Shown piece after piece: positions 1 to 9,211 of a stretch of 64,000 nt of DNA. The stretch covers positions 62,001 through 126,000 of the forward strand of contig JAJYDF010000002.1 in the NCBI GenBank assembly GCA_021777765.1. Direction: 5' to 3'. Origin of the DNA: Pseudomonadota bacterium. Lineage in GTDB: Bacteria; Pseudomonadota; Gammaproteobacteria; DASZBR01. The position numbers and the translations under genes were made by a program. Below the pieces are notes generated by a model. It had not been told where the DNA came from. It worked only from the letters and a program-made list of their open reading frames with translations, and made no database searches. Numbering within the stretch: the first letter of the stretch is position 1; each line of letters begins with the position of its first letter.

Positions 1-117
1 TGACAAAAATACCGATAATTAAAAAATTAATAAAATGATTTATCTTGTTCATCGCTGATATCCCATTAATCGTAAAATTATATTAGCTGTTTCAAAATCT
101 ATAATATTTAAAACTCA

Positions 118-663
118 TTACTCAACTCCACCACTCCTGTCTGCCAAAGGTTTAACATTATGTTTAACTGGAAACATCAACCTATTTGAATAAGCTAAAG
201 CTAATGTTGAAACAACTAAGGTTAAATGTATCACCACTTGCCACATGACTAAATTATTCGGTTTTTGTGACGGATCCAAAAATGTTCTTAATAAATGAAT
301 CGATGAAATGGTCACCAATGCAACACCTAATTTAACTTTCATAGTACCTGCTTTAATTTCGTCTAACCATTCTGGACTATCAGGATGATTAGCTAAATTA
401 AGTCGTGATACAAAAGTTTCATAACCACCAACAATTATCATAATTAGTAAATTAGCAATTAGAACTACATCGATTAAGTCTAGCACTTGCATCATTGTTT
501 GCGTTTCATCATTATCCAGCATATGCCTGACTAAATTCGTTAGACCAAAACCAAATTCAACAACATACAGCGTTAAAACGATGATCAATCCAAAATAGAG
601 TGGTGCTTGCAACCAACGGCTTGCAAATATAATGGGTGGTAAAGATTGTTTAAATTGATACAT
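118..663 (-). CDS. YqhA/UPF0114 family inner membrane protein
   Basis: A 181-aa integral membrane protein of the UPF0114 (YqhA, TIGR00645-like) family, whose molecular role is not established. Hydrophobic segments lie near residues 10-35, 65-85, 110-130 and 135-160, and the N-terminal run 'ASRWLQAPLYFGLI' is typical of the family. Length matches the usual 160-190 aa. It is transcribed divergently from the acetyl-CoA synthetase gene with only 50 bases between the start codons, so the two probably share a promoter region. The family call rests on recognising the N-terminal pattern; function is unknown. Confidence 0.8.
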   Translation of the reverse strand: MYQFKQSLPPIIFASRWLQAPLYFGLIIVLTLYVVEFGFGLTNLVRHMLDNDETQTMMQVLDLIDVVLIANLLIMIIVGGYETFVSRLNLANHPDSPEWLDEIKAGTMKVKLGVALVTISSIHLLRTFLDPSQKPNNLVMWQVVIHLTLVVSTLALAYSNRLMFPVKHNVKPLADRSGGVE

Positions 664-713
664 GCTAAACCGTCTCCTTACGATATAATGTATTTAAATT
701 AAGGAGCCATATT

Positions 714-2672
714 ATGACACAAGGAAAAATCTATCCAGTATTACCTGCAGCAAAACAACATGCATGGATTAATGAACAGCAATATCAACAGCTTTATCAA
801 CAATCCCTACAAAATCCCAATGAATTTTGGTCTGAGCAAGCAAAAATAGTTCTCAATTGGTCGCAACCATGGCAAACCATTCAAACAGGATCATTAAAAG
901 AAGGCAATGTACGTTGGTTTGTCGGTGGAAAATTAAATGCTTGTTACAATTGTCTCGATCGACATTTACCGCAACGTGCTTTGCAAACAGCTATTATTTG
1001 GGAAAGTGATGATCATGAACACAGTCAACATATTACATACGCTGATTTATATACGCAGGTGTGTCGATTTGCGAATGCATTAAAAAATTTAGGCGTGGAA
1101 AAAGGCGACAGAATTTGTATTTATTTACCCATGATTCCTGAAATTGCTGTTGCCGTTTTAGCATGTGCAAGATTAGGCGCCATTCATACTGTGGTATTTG
1201 CAGGATTTTCTTCTCACGCGTTACAAGAACGCATTATTGATGCTGATTGCAATATCGTAATTACAGCTGACGAAGGCATTCGTGGTGGCAAAACCGTACC
1301 ATTAAAAACTAATGTTGATCATGCTTTAACAGATACGCACGTAAAAAATGTTATTGTGATTAAAAGAACTGGAAATACAATTTCATGGAATAAAAACCGT
1401 GATTTGTGGTATCACGAATTAATTAAAAAAGAACCTGCTGAATGTCCTATAACAGAAATGGATGCAAATGATCCGTTATTTATTTTGTATACTTCCGGAT
1501 CGACTGGAAAACCAAAAGGTGTGTTGCATAGTACCGGTGGTTATTTATTATATGCAGCGATGACGCATAAATTAATTTTTGATTATCATGAAAATGAGAT
1601 TTATTGGTGTACTGCTGATGTAGGTTGGGTCACTGGTCATTCTTATATTATTTATGGTCCGCTCGCTAATGGTGCAACAACAGTTATGTTTGAAGGAATT
1701 CCAACTTACCCAACACCTGCACGATTTTGGCAAATTATCGATAAACACAGAATTAACATTTTTTATACAGCGCCAACTGCGTTACGCGCATTAATGCGTG
1801 AAGGAAATGATTTCGTCACAGCAAGTTCGCGAAAAACATTACGTATATTAGGAACAGTTGGTGAACCCATTAATCCAGAAGTATGGCAATGGTTTTATGA
1901 AATAGTCGGTGATAATCGTTGCCCGATTGTTGATACATGGTGGCAAACTGAAACAGGTGGTGTATTAATTTCGCCATTACCTGGCACAACTGCATTAAAA
2001 GCAGGATCTGCAACAAAACCATTTTTTGGTATTGTGCCAAATATTGTCGATGATAATGGACATATTTTAAATGGTGAAACCAATGGTAAATTAGTTATTT
2101 CACAACCTTGGCCAGGACAATTATTAACTATTTATAATAATCAAGAACGTTTTTTAAATGGTTATTTAAAACCATTTCCCGGACATTATTTTACCGGTGA
2201 TGGCGCACATCGTGATGCTGATGGATATTATTGGATCACCGGTCGAATTGATGACGTCATTAACGTTGCCGGACATCGTTTAGGCACAGCTGAAATTGAA
2301 AGTGCATTAATTAAACATCCTGCCGTTGCTGAAGCAGGTGTCGTTGGATATCCCCATGAAATTAAAGGCCAAGGTATTTATGCATTTGTAGTATTAATGA
2401 AAGATATTGAAGGTAATGAAGTGTTACATAATGCATTAATTAAATGGGTGCGTGATGAAATAAGTCCAATAGCCTCTCCCGATATAATTCAATTTACAAT
2501 GGGTTTACCTAAAACACGATCAGGAAAAATAATGCGCCGTATTTTGCGCAAAATTGTGGAAAATGAAACGGATACTATTGGTGATATTTCCACATTAGCT
2601 GATCCTGAAATTGTGCAGACTTTAATTGTGGATCATCAGCAATTGATGGAAGGGAAGTTGTTGTCGAAGTAA
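714..2672 (+). CDS. acs: Acetyl-CoA synthetase (AMP-forming)
   Basis: Converts acetate, ATP and CoA to acetyl-CoA, AMP and pyrophosphate in the cytoplasm, feeding acetate into central metabolism. At 652 aa it has the normal full length. The adenylate-forming P-loop-like motif [11 protein letters not shown] is at residues 259-269, and the C-terminal catalytic lysine, the known acetylation-regulated site in Acs enzymes, is K605 in TRSGKIMRR. The start is supported by AAGGAG at 701-706, seven bases before the ATG. A TATAAT sequence at 684-689 is a plausible -10 element in the gap to the divergent membrane-protein gene. No signs of decay. Confidence 0.96.
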   Translation: MTQGKIYPVLPAAKQHAWINEQQYQQLYQQSLQNPNEFWSEQAKIVLNWSQPWQTIQTGSLKEGNVRWFVGGKLNACYNCLDRHLPQRALQTAIIWESDDHEHSQHITYADLYTQVCRFANALKNLGVEKGDRICIYLPMIPEIAVAVLACARLGAIHTVVFAGFSSHALQERIIDADCNIVITADEGIRGGKTVPLKTNVDHALTDTHVKNVIVIKRTGNTISWNKNRDLWYHELIKKEPAECPITEMDANDPLFILYTSGSTGKPKGVLHSTGGYLLYAAMTHKLIFDYHENEIYWCTADVGWVTGHSYIIYGPLANGATTVMFEGIPTYPTPARFWQIIDKHRINIFYTAPTALRALMREGNDFVTASSRKTLRILGTVGEPINPEVWQWFYEIVGDNRCPIVDTWWQTETGGVLISPLPGTTALKAGSATKPFFGIVPNIVDDNGHILNGETNGKLVISQPWPGQLLTIYNNQERFLNGYLKPFPGHYFTGDGAHRDADGYYWITGRIDDVINVAGHRLGTAEIESALIKHPAVAEAGVVGYPHEIKGQGIYAFVVLMKDIEGNEVLHNALIKWVRDEISPIASPDIIQFTMGLPKTRSGKIMRRILRKIVENETDTIGDISTLADPEIVQTLIVDHQQLMEGKLLSK

Positions 2673-2891
2673 TTTTTTTTAACTAGGAAGCACATAATGT
2701 ATAAAGGATTTCTTGATAGAATTAATTCCTTAGTCAAAAACTGAACATGATATATAACTTTCATATATCGAGAGGAATTGTTATAAATTATTTATACTTT
2801 ATCAATATCACTGCTGTAGGAATATACACTTGCTGCATCCTATGTTTATAACCACCGACTAAAAATGATTTGTACATTGTGAGATTATTTT

Positions 2892-3227
2892 ATGCGTAAA
2901 CAAATTGATTATCAGCATTTTGAAAACGTTGAAATGAGAGTTGGGACGATCATTAGCGCTAAGATGAATCAAAAAGCAATTAAGCCTGCATATATCCTTA
3001 CAATAGATTTTGGGGAATTTGGTATAAAAAAGAGTTCAGCACAAATAACTCAGCATTATTCGACAGATACTCTCATTGGAAAGCAAATTATTGCTGTAAT
3101 GAATTTCCCCGATAAATTAATTGCCGGCGTTAAATCTGAAGTTTTAGTATTAGGATGCACGACTGAACAAGGCACCATCCTCATTCAACCCGATAGACAA
3201 ACTCCAAATGGCGTGATAATCGCTTAA
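2892..3227 (+). CDS. csaA: CsaA-like tRNA-binding (OB-fold) domain protein
   Basis: A 111-aa single-domain protein of the EMAP/tRNA-binding OB-fold family, closest in pattern to CsaA, described in other bacteria as a secretion-related chaperone. The diagnostic opening 'MRVGTIISA' is at residues 16-24, and 'IIAVMNFPDK..AGVKSEVLVLG' follows at about 72-97, matching the CsaA/MetG C-terminal domain signature. Length is typical of stand-alone CsaA (about 110 aa). It stands alone: 219 bases after acs and before a gene-poor stretch. The fold is confident; the chaperone role is by family analogy only. Confidence 0.85.
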   Translation: MRKQIDYQHFENVEMRVGTIISAKMNQKAIKPAYILTIDFGEFGIKKSSAQITQHYSTDTLIGKQIIAVMNFPDKLIAGVKSEVLVLGCTTEQGTILIQPDRQTPNGVIIA

Positions 3228-4031
3228 TCAAAAATTATTATTACAAATTTTATCGGTATTGCAATTGATATTTATTTTGTATAAACAATCGCGGGATCAT
3301 AAGTTAAACGCCATTTTATGTTATCTACTTTAAATTTGTACGCCATTTTTAAACTCATATCAATAAAATGGCGCCTAATTAGGCTTATTCAGCCTCAATA
3401 GGGGTCGCTCAAATATGGTTTAAAAGGGATGCCATTGGATGAATTAAAGAGGCAATACAATCATGAGAAGAACAGTAAATAGCAAACAAACTTTTTTTAA
3501 AACGCTTTCATATGCCCACCAAAAATAGATCTAACATGATAAATAGAGACCCATGCAGTGTAATCACATTCTTAAGGATCCTGATTGCTCAGGTGGTTTT
3601 ACTTTAAGCTCATTTTTAGGTGTCTTAAACAATGAATTCATTTTTTGCTCAAAATTATTTTAGCTTGAGTGACAAAATTTTAAAATCATAAGCATATTGA
3701 AATTTCTAGACTTGCTTTATTATCAAATTATATAAATGCATTAATTCTTCAATATCATACAATGTAATTATAAATTTTTATTATTATATGACTCATCCAA
3801 TAATTATTTATTTCAATTTGCTTCATCGGATCTGGGGTCTTCGTATATCCCTCGTCAATGAGATGGTCCAATTAATGTTGAAACAACTTTAGTAATAAGT
3901 TTATTTAAACTAGATGAAATTCCTAATTAAAACATTAATTATTACATTCTATAATTTACTAGCCTTTGTTTCGTGCAAGAAAAGACATGGGCTATACTCA
4001 TATTAGAAATTTAAAATGATCGAGTAATATA
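3228..4031. other. Gene-poor stretch, possible decayed DNA
   Basis: About 800 bases without a convincing gene on either strand; short frames are full of stops. An imperfect inverted repeat pairs 3309-3319 (CGCCATTTTAT) with 3363-3373 (ATAAAATGGCG), with another CGCCATTTTT between them. A short minus-strand reading around 3835-3875 gives a protein-like peptide (LDHLIDEGYTKTPDP), but it is flanked by stops and has no start. The stretch could be the remnant of a lost gene or mobile element upstream of the effector-like gene. Confidence 0.5.
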
Positions 4032-5087
4032 ATGTTGAATTTCATCCAAAACTCTTTTTTCACCCTCTTTGGCCGAAGTCACATCACCTTAGATAATTTA
4101 TTAACTGGTTCAGACTATAAGTTGATGTCTGTTTTGGAACAAAACATAGATAAACTGCACAGAGACGAAGCCGGTTTAGATCCTTTTCATGCACGTGATC
4201 GCAAATCTTTGGGTCAAGTAACTTTGAATATCCGCGAATTACTCTCTCAGTTCAACATTTGTGGTGATAACACTGAAAAATTTAATTGGACAGAATTAAT
4301 GCAGCATGAAGCATTAGATATTCCTCCAGTTGTACATTTTACATGGTTGGGTTCAGCATTAGTGGATCATGACCCCAAGCGCAAAGAAATGAAAGAAAAT
4401 ATAGAAACATGGCGCAATCAAAATCCTCATCTTCCAATCATTATCTGGACTGATCAAACAAATAAACAAGCAACTGATCTAACCCCCTTTATGCATGATA
4501 TGAAAGATTGGTGTCAGATGAATAATATTGCATTAATTAACGTAGACGATGTTTTCGCAGGTAAGATGTTAAGAGAAGCGCTATATCTATTGGAATTACA
4601 TTTAGGAAATTTTGGTGCTGCCTCTGATATTTTTCGATTAATCTTATTGTGGCATTTTGGTGGTACTTGTTCTGATATAGACATTAGATGTTTAGCTAAG
4701 CTTAATTTAAAAAGCAAAACTGGTTTTAAAATAGATGGAGAGGGCCATAAGGATGAGGAAACTGAAAGGCATCGTCTGAGTATATTATGCAATGATGTGC
4801 TTCAAAGTGTACCTCAGCAAATTATTGTGAAAGAACTGCTTGATTCAATTGCGCAAAATTATAATAAACAGTTAGTAGATATATTTACTAAAGGTATTAA
4901 TTGCAGCTTAATTCAGGTGGGTAACCCTACAGTTTATAATGCAGCGTTGGGTTTAGAAGACTTCGAATATCGTCGTGGTGTCTTTATAAAAAACTTTAAA
5001 TTACAGCAAGGCAATTACGTCGTGAATCAACTATTGAAAGAAGTGGACCTGGAGTCTATGTCAAAGTGCTTAAAAATAAGCAATTAG
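4032..5087 (+). CDS. DXD-type glycosyltransferase (toxin/effector-like), N-terminal part
   Basis: Carries the catalytic core of the sugar-binding DXD glycosyltransferase family (Gly_transf_sug, related to clostridial toxin and Legionella-type glucosyltransferases). 'IPPVVHFTWLGS' at about residues 97-108 matches the first beta-strand block. 'AASDIFRLILLWHFGG' (D199) leads to the DXD motif D215-I-D217, which in the family binds UDP-sugar through a divalent metal. There is no signal peptide or membrane segment, as expected for an injected effector. The last residues of this frame look wrong. In the overlapping frame the sequence reads SGPGVYVKVLKN, the conserved 'GPG' block that follows DXD in this family, so coding continues in the next frame and the stop at 5087 is probably a frameshift product. 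Host-directed activity is inference. Confidence 0.75.
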   Translation: MLNFIQNSFFTLFGRSHITLDNLLTGSDYKLMSVLEQNIDKLHRDEAGLDPFHARDRKSLGQVTLNIRELLSQFNICGDNTEKFNWTELMQHEALDIPPVVHFTWLGSALVDHDPKRKEMKENIETWRNQNPHLPIIIWTDQTNKQATDLTPFMHDMKDWCQMNNIALINVDDVFAGKMLREALYLLELHLGNFGAASDIFRLILLWHFGGTCSDIDIRCLAKLNLKSKTGFKIDGEGHKDEETERHRLSILCNDVLQSVPQQIIVKELLDSIAQNYNKQLVDIFTKGINCSLIQVGNPTVYNAALGLEDFEYRRGVFIKNFKLQQGNYVVNQLLKEVDLESMSKCLKISN

Positions 5088-5485
5088 GCGTTGATTACGA
5101 ATACATATCAAATAAAGATTTTAGTTTTGCTTCATATTCATCATGGTTACAACATTTTTCAGATCAAGATCCCTATACAGAAGAAGACCGCGTACGCGTC
5201 ATAAAACATATTTTAAATGGAATTTTACGGGATTTACAAGATGAACCCCATTTTTTTAGATTTGATATTTATGCAAAAACAATAAACAAATATAAAATTG
5301 CCAATATTCTTTTATATTTATTAGTGCAGCATTTTCCTGATGTTTTACAAAAAATTCATTATGCTTGTTTTTATGAAGCTTGTGATAATGTTAATGCATT
5401 GAAATTTATTACCGAAAATAAACAATATTTCCCAAATCTTCAACTTGATAAAATTGAACTCATGAGGCTTTTAGGCTATGCCTAA
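5066..5485 (+). CDS. Second frame of the broken glycosyltransferase/ankyrin gene
   Basis: This frame overlaps the preceding one by 22 bases and can be read back to 5000, the last upstream stop being TAA at 4997-4999. Read from there it contains RSGPGVYVKVLKNKQLG, the conserved block expected downstream of the DXD motif, then 'SFASYSSWLQHFSDQD', resembling the terminal conserved part of such glycosyltransferases. The nominal GTG start at 5066 has no ribosome binding site and is probably not used. The rest (about 90 aa) is helical, low-hydrophobicity sequence of unknown role. A one-base deletion between 5000 and 5040 would explain the split. It may be annotated as a separate hypothetical gene elsewhere. 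Confidence 0.55.
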   Translation: MLKNKQLGVDYEYISNKDFSFASYSSWLQHFSDQDPYTEEDRVRVIKHILNGILRDLQDEPHFFRFDIYAKTINKYKIANILLYLLVQHFPDVLQKIHYACFYEACDNVNALKFITENKQYFPNLQLDKIELMRLLGYA

Positions 5486-6191
5486 ATTGTTTGCATTGCG
5501 ATGGTTTAAAGAAAATATAGGTTATGATTTTAATGAAATCAGTGAATACTCCAAAATGCCATTTTTAACCCGTCTTTGTTTATATGGTAAATTTAATTCA
5601 TTTGACGAATTTAAAGCGATTTTTCTATGCGCAATTGAATTAGGAGCAAGCGCTAATCCAGATACAGTAAAGGGAATTAGTCCATTAGGAATAATATGCG
5701 CTTCTCCGAACGACAAAGATTTTATTCAAAAATTCGATTTCATTTTGCAACATACAGATAGAAATGGATTGAATTGCTTTTTTGAAAATCCTTTATGTAA
5801 TCTATTAAAACAGCCACTCGATCCTACTACGACTTTAGCTGTTAAAAAATTATTAGCAAGGTCAGATGTAATAGTAGATAGATATGGTTCTGGTGAAGAG
5901 TTTGATAATACAAGGGAATTTGGAACACCCATGCATTATGCAGTACGGAATTTAGATGTTACCGCAATAAAACTATTATTAGATCGGAGTCCAAAAGACG
6001 TAGTAAGTCCATTTTCATTTGATAGAAGACATAATATGACTACAGTGTTTGGGTTGATAACAAAACTAATTGAAGCAAATAAGCAGAATATAGCAGAAAA
6101 TCCAAGCCCTTCTTTGCTCGAGACTAAACAAATACTCGAGCAAATACGTGAATTATTGCAAAAGAAAATGCAACCTGCTGATGAAAATTAG
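5478..6191 (+). CDS. Ankyrin-like C-terminal frame of the effector-like gene
   Basis: A 237-aa frame with degenerate ankyrin units: 'KGISPLGIICASPNDKDFI' and, most clearly, 'FGTPMHYAVRNLDVTAIKLL', which matches the TPLHxAxxxxxxxxVxxLL consensus. It overlaps the preceding frame by eight bases (ATGCCTAA). A stop in its own frame at 5472-5474 lies just upstream, so either this is translational coupling or a one-base insertion split a single gene within about ten bases. With both shifts repaired, 4032-6191 would encode roughly 720 aa: a DXD glycosyltransferase followed by ankyrin-like repeats. Ankyrin repeats bind proteins and commonly target bacterial effectors; the target is unknown. Confidence 0.55.
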   Translation: MPKLFALRWFKENIGYDFNEISEYSKMPFLTRLCLYGKFNSFDEFKAIFLCAIELGASANPDTVKGISPLGIICASPNDKDFIQKFDFILQHTDRNGLNCFFENPLCNLLKQPLDPTTTLAVKKLLARSDVIVDRYGSGEEFDNTREFGTPMHYAVRNLDVTAIKLLLDRSPKDVVSPFSFDRRHNMTTVFGLITKLIEANKQNIAENPSPSLLETKQILEQIRELLQKKMQPADEN

Positions 6192-6486
6192 ATAACTTCA
6201 ACTGCCCAGAAAAACAAGCCATGATAATATTTACAACTAATTGTATTGTTGAAATTATATTGTTAATATTTCCACGCATTTCATAATAGAAATACTTGAA
6301 AATATCCATTCAACCATAAACGATCAATTACAAACAACCAATAAAATAGACGCAAATATTCTACCTATTGAAATATTATTGCGCTATTCAAACTTGAGAA
6401 ACAACCAATCATATTCACCCGGTTTTAATGGCTCATCAAACATAATAAATGTACATTTTAATTGTTTTATTGTGTTTAAAACGTCA

Positions 6487-6981
6487 TTAATTACCCAACT
6501 GAGTGTCTGTCTCTACTTTATATATTTTGGCGCTGATTTTATCTGCAACATCCGAAATACTGTCATGTCTTATTTGATTGGCGGAATCATTCTTAGCTTG
6601 TTCAAAATTATCTGCGAAGTCTTTTTCATCACACCACACCATGCCTACCGATAAAATATCTGACGGATCCTCGATATTCACCGCATTTAATACTCGCGTT
6701 GGCGCCTGAAAAAATTGTTGATAAGTTTGATTGCCAATGGTAATTGGATTCATTTTATCTTTTGGTGGTAACCAGGCATTATAAAAATCATTAAACGTTT
6801 TATTCTCATGTAATTTACGGTATAACACACCGAGTACCAGTGGTGTTTTAGCTTCTCGCGCTTGATAATAAAGTTGTTTAAGTATTTCTAGTTGATCGTC
6901 TTTATTTTGAGAAACCAAAACTGATAAAGCTTCGTCAAATTGTTGCTTATTAAATAATTCGAAAAATTGATGGGTTGGCAT
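6487..6981 (-). CDS. Conserved hypothetical protein in a MarR-led unit
   Basis: A 164-aa soluble protein that I do not recognise. Visible features are a helical N-terminal half, a central 'AWLPPKDKMNPITIGNQTYQ' followed by 'FFQAPTRVLNAVNIEDP', and a C-terminal alpha-rich tail. No signal peptide or membrane segment is present. It lies 58 bases downstream of the MarR-family regulator gene on the same strand, so the two are probably co-transcribed and this product may be the regulator's main target. The 'W-P-P' and 'APTRVLNAVN..DP' blocks look like conserved family signatures, but no function can be assigned. Confidence 0.6.
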   Translation of the reverse strand: MPTHQFFELFNKQQFDEALSVLVSQNKDDQLEILKQLYYQAREAKTPLVLGVLYRKLHENKTFNDFYNAWLPPKDKMNPITIGNQTYQQFFQAPTRVLNAVNIEDPSDILSVGMVWCDEKDFADNFEQAKNDSANQIRHDSISDVADKISAKIYKVETDTQLGN

Positions 6982-7039
6982 TTGTTTTACCTCATAATAA
7001 TAATTAAAAATAAGTAAGGTGATATTCCATATCTTCTAT

Positions 7040-7489
7040 TTAAGCTGCATGTGACAAATATTTTTCCCAAACTTGTAACATGGATTCTTGGTCTTCATCA
7101 TTCATTAAACTTAACCAAGTTCGCGCAGTTCTAGCGACGTGTTCTTTATTTAAATCATAAATCTTTTGGCCTTTGGTAAGTAAACTGATATTAACCACTC
7201 TCTTATCTTTTTTGCTGCGATTACGCTTTAACAAACGTTTTTCGATCAACCGATCAATCATTTGTGTAGTATTAGCTTGTGAAAAAAATAATATATTTGC
7301 TATTTGCGTCATGGTGCATTCTGAGTTATCACCAACCACCAATAGAATTTGCAATTGCGCCGCACTAATATTGCCAGCTAATTTTAAAAATTGTTGTTCT
7401 GAACGTAATGTTGCCTTACGCATTTTAGCATTGAGCATTACAAAGCGTTGCACACGTTGTTCAAGATTTGATTTGCCAGATGTATTCAT
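7040..7489 (-). CDS. MarR family transcriptional regulator
   Basis: A 149-aa winged-helix regulator. The helix-turn-helix and wing are visible at about residues 48-98: 'LLVVGDNSECTMTQIANILFFS', then 'NTTQMIDRLIEKRLLKRNRS' and 'KDKRVVNISLLTKG', the last being the classical MarR wing with basic and acidic residues. Length is normal for the family (140-160 aa). Members are dimeric repressors that release DNA on binding small phenolic or oxidant ligands. It precedes the 164-aa hypothetical gene on the same strand and probably controls that unit and itself. The ligand cannot be told from sequence. Confidence 0.9.
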   Translation of the reverse strand: MNTSGKSNLEQRVQRFVMLNAKMRKATLRSEQQFLKLAGNISAAQLQILLVVGDNSECTMTQIANILFFSQANTTQMIDRLIEKRLLKRNRSKKDKRVVNISLLTKGQKIYDLNKEHVARTARTWLSLMNDEDQESMLQVWEKYLSHAA

Positions 7490-7771
7490 AGCAATATTAT
7501 ATATACTTAATTTAGTTAAGCAAATAGTTAATTAAATTAAGTTTTGAGATGACCAAAGCCCCTTGCGCTTTTTTATTGCGCTTAGCTATAGAATTAGCTC
7601 AGCAATGTTCATTCATTTTTTAAAGCGGTTTATTAGCCATTGCATTGAATATCCTTGCTGCGACGTAACAATTAATCACTATCACTCAAACCTAATAGGA
7701 ATGATTTAGAATGAAATCCACTTAAAAATGTACTAAGATGCCCGAGGTTTTTTCACTTAGAGGCATGATGC

Positions 7772-9184
7772 ATGAAATCCACAATCCGAAAACCTAACTT
7801 CGCTATCTGTTTAGTCTCGGCAATTGCAGCGCTCGCAGGATTATTATTTGGCTTTGATACAGGCATTATTTCAGGCGCGTTATTATTTATTCAAAAAAGT
7901 TTTACATTAACGGCTGGATTAAAAGAAATCATTGTTAGTAGCGTGTTATTCGGCGCGATGATTGGATCATTAGGTAGCGGTTATTTAACAGATACCTATG
8001 GTAGACGTGGCATTATGTTAATTATTGCATTGATGTTTATTGCAGGCACCCTCATCGCATCACTGGCAATAAATATCAGCATGATTATTTTAGGTCGGAT
8101 ATTTATTGGTATTGCAATCGGCGTTGGTTCTTATACAGCACCTTTATATATTGCTGAAGCTGCGCCAGCTGAATGGCGCGGCGGTTTAGTGTCACTCAAT
8201 CAATTAGCGATTACTATCGGCATTATGTCTTCTTATTTTATTAATTACGCATTTATCAATACTGAAACATCGTGGCGGTTAATGTTTGCAATTGGCATCA
8301 TACCTGCTGTTTTATTAGGTATTGGCATGATATTTCTTCCTGAAAGCCCCCGTTGGTTAGTGAAAGAAGGGCGCTCCGAACAAGCAAGAAAAATATTGGT
8401 TTATTTACGAGGCAATCAACAAGTTGATCATGAAATACGCTCCATTGAAAATAGTTTGCAAATTCGGAAGGCTAAATTATCAGAATTATTTGCGCCTTGG
8501 ATTCGAAATGTATTATTTCTTGGAATTTTCCTCAGTTTTTTACAGCAAGTGATTGGTATCAACGCCATCATTTATTATGCGCCCACCATCTTTCAAATGG
8601 CGGGTTTTCATGATACATCAAGTTCAATTTTAGCTACGGTAGGAATAGGTATTGTTAATGTTTTATCAACCATTTTCGCCATTTTTTATCTCGATAAAAT
8701 AGGTCGCAGACCTTTATTATTTAGTGGATTAATTGGTATGGGATTAAGTTTATTTTGTTTAAGTTTAACATTTCATTATGCATCGTTGGCGCCCTATCTC
8801 AAATGGTGTTCTGTAGCTAGTACATTTATTTATATCATTTGTTTTGCATTCAGCCTGGGTGCATTACTGTGGTTAATGGTTTCAGAAATATTTCCTTTAG
8901 AATTACGCGGCGCGGCGATGGGTATTGCTGTCTTTAGCTGTTGGTTTGCTAATTTCTTAGTTTCTTCAACTTTTTTAACTTTAGTAAATGCATTAGGCAC
9001 CGCTGATACTTTTCTTTTATATACCATAATGTGTATTGTGGGATTAATAATAAGTTATTTTATTGTGCCCGAAACCAAAAATATTTCTTTGGAAAGAATT
9101 GAAGAAAATATTCGCAAAGGTTTACCATTAAAACAAATTGGTCAACCTATTGCAGAAAATATTCCGGAAATTGAGATGCCATAA
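7772..9184 (+). CDS. Sugar porter, major facilitator superfamily (XylE/GalP/GLUT type)
   Basis: A 470-aa twelve-helix inner membrane transporter of the sugar porter family. Signatures: 'GFDTGIISGALLFI' in helix 1, 'GYLTDTYGRRG' after helix 2, 'AEAAPAEWRGGLVSLNQLAITIG' around helix 4-5, 'PESPRWLVKEGR' after helix 6, 'QQVIGINAIIYYAPTIF' in helix 7, 'DKIGRRPLL' between helices 8 and 9, and 'VPETKN' at the end. All are hallmark GLUT/XylE motifs. The glucokinase gene starts 27 bases downstream, so the pair most likely imports glucose by proton symport and phosphorylates it inside the cell. Substrate specificity is inferred from that neighbour. Confidence 0.93.
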   Translation: MKSTIRKPNFAICLVSAIAALAGLLFGFDTGIISGALLFIQKSFTLTAGLKEIIVSSVLFGAMIGSLGSGYLTDTYGRRGIMLIIALMFIAGTLIASLAINISMIILGRIFIGIAIGVGSYTAPLYIAEAAPAEWRGGLVSLNQLAITIGIMSSYFINYAFINTETSWRLMFAIGIIPAVLLGIGMIFLPESPRWLVKEGRSEQARKILVYLRGNQQVDHEIRSIENSLQIRKAKLSELFAPWIRNVLFLGIFLSFLQQVIGINAIIYYAPTIFQMAGFHDTSSSILATVGIGIVNVLSTIFAIFYLDKIGRRPLLFSGLIGMGLSLFCLSLTFHYASLAPYLKWCSVASTFIYIICFAFSLGALLWLMVSEIFPLELRGAAMGIAVFSCWFANFLVSSTFLTLVNALGTADTFLLYTIMCIVGLIISYFIVPETKNISLERIEENIRKGLPLKQIGQPIAENIPEIEMP

Positions 9185-9211
9185 ATTATTAAAATAACTT
9201 AGGAATTTTTT

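Noticed and set aside
2698..2745. 15-codon frame after acs with an AGGAAG site
   Set aside because: Too short to support and no similarity to a known leader peptide.
3835..3875. Protein-like minus-strand peptide in the gene-poor tract
   Set aside because: Flanked by stops, no start and no recognisable family; could be chance.
6379..6654. 91-codon plus-strand frame overlapping the 164-aa gene
   Set aside because: Antisense shadow; the minus-strand gene has better codon use and an operon partner.
7173..7535. 120-codon plus-strand frame opposite marR
   Set aside because: Antisense to a well-supported MarR gene, with unprotein-like composition and no ribosome binding site.
7712..7782. Direct repeat ATGAAATCCAC at 7712 and at the MFS start codon
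   Set aside because: Eleven bases twice in 70 is notable but there is no other sign of a duplication or operator.
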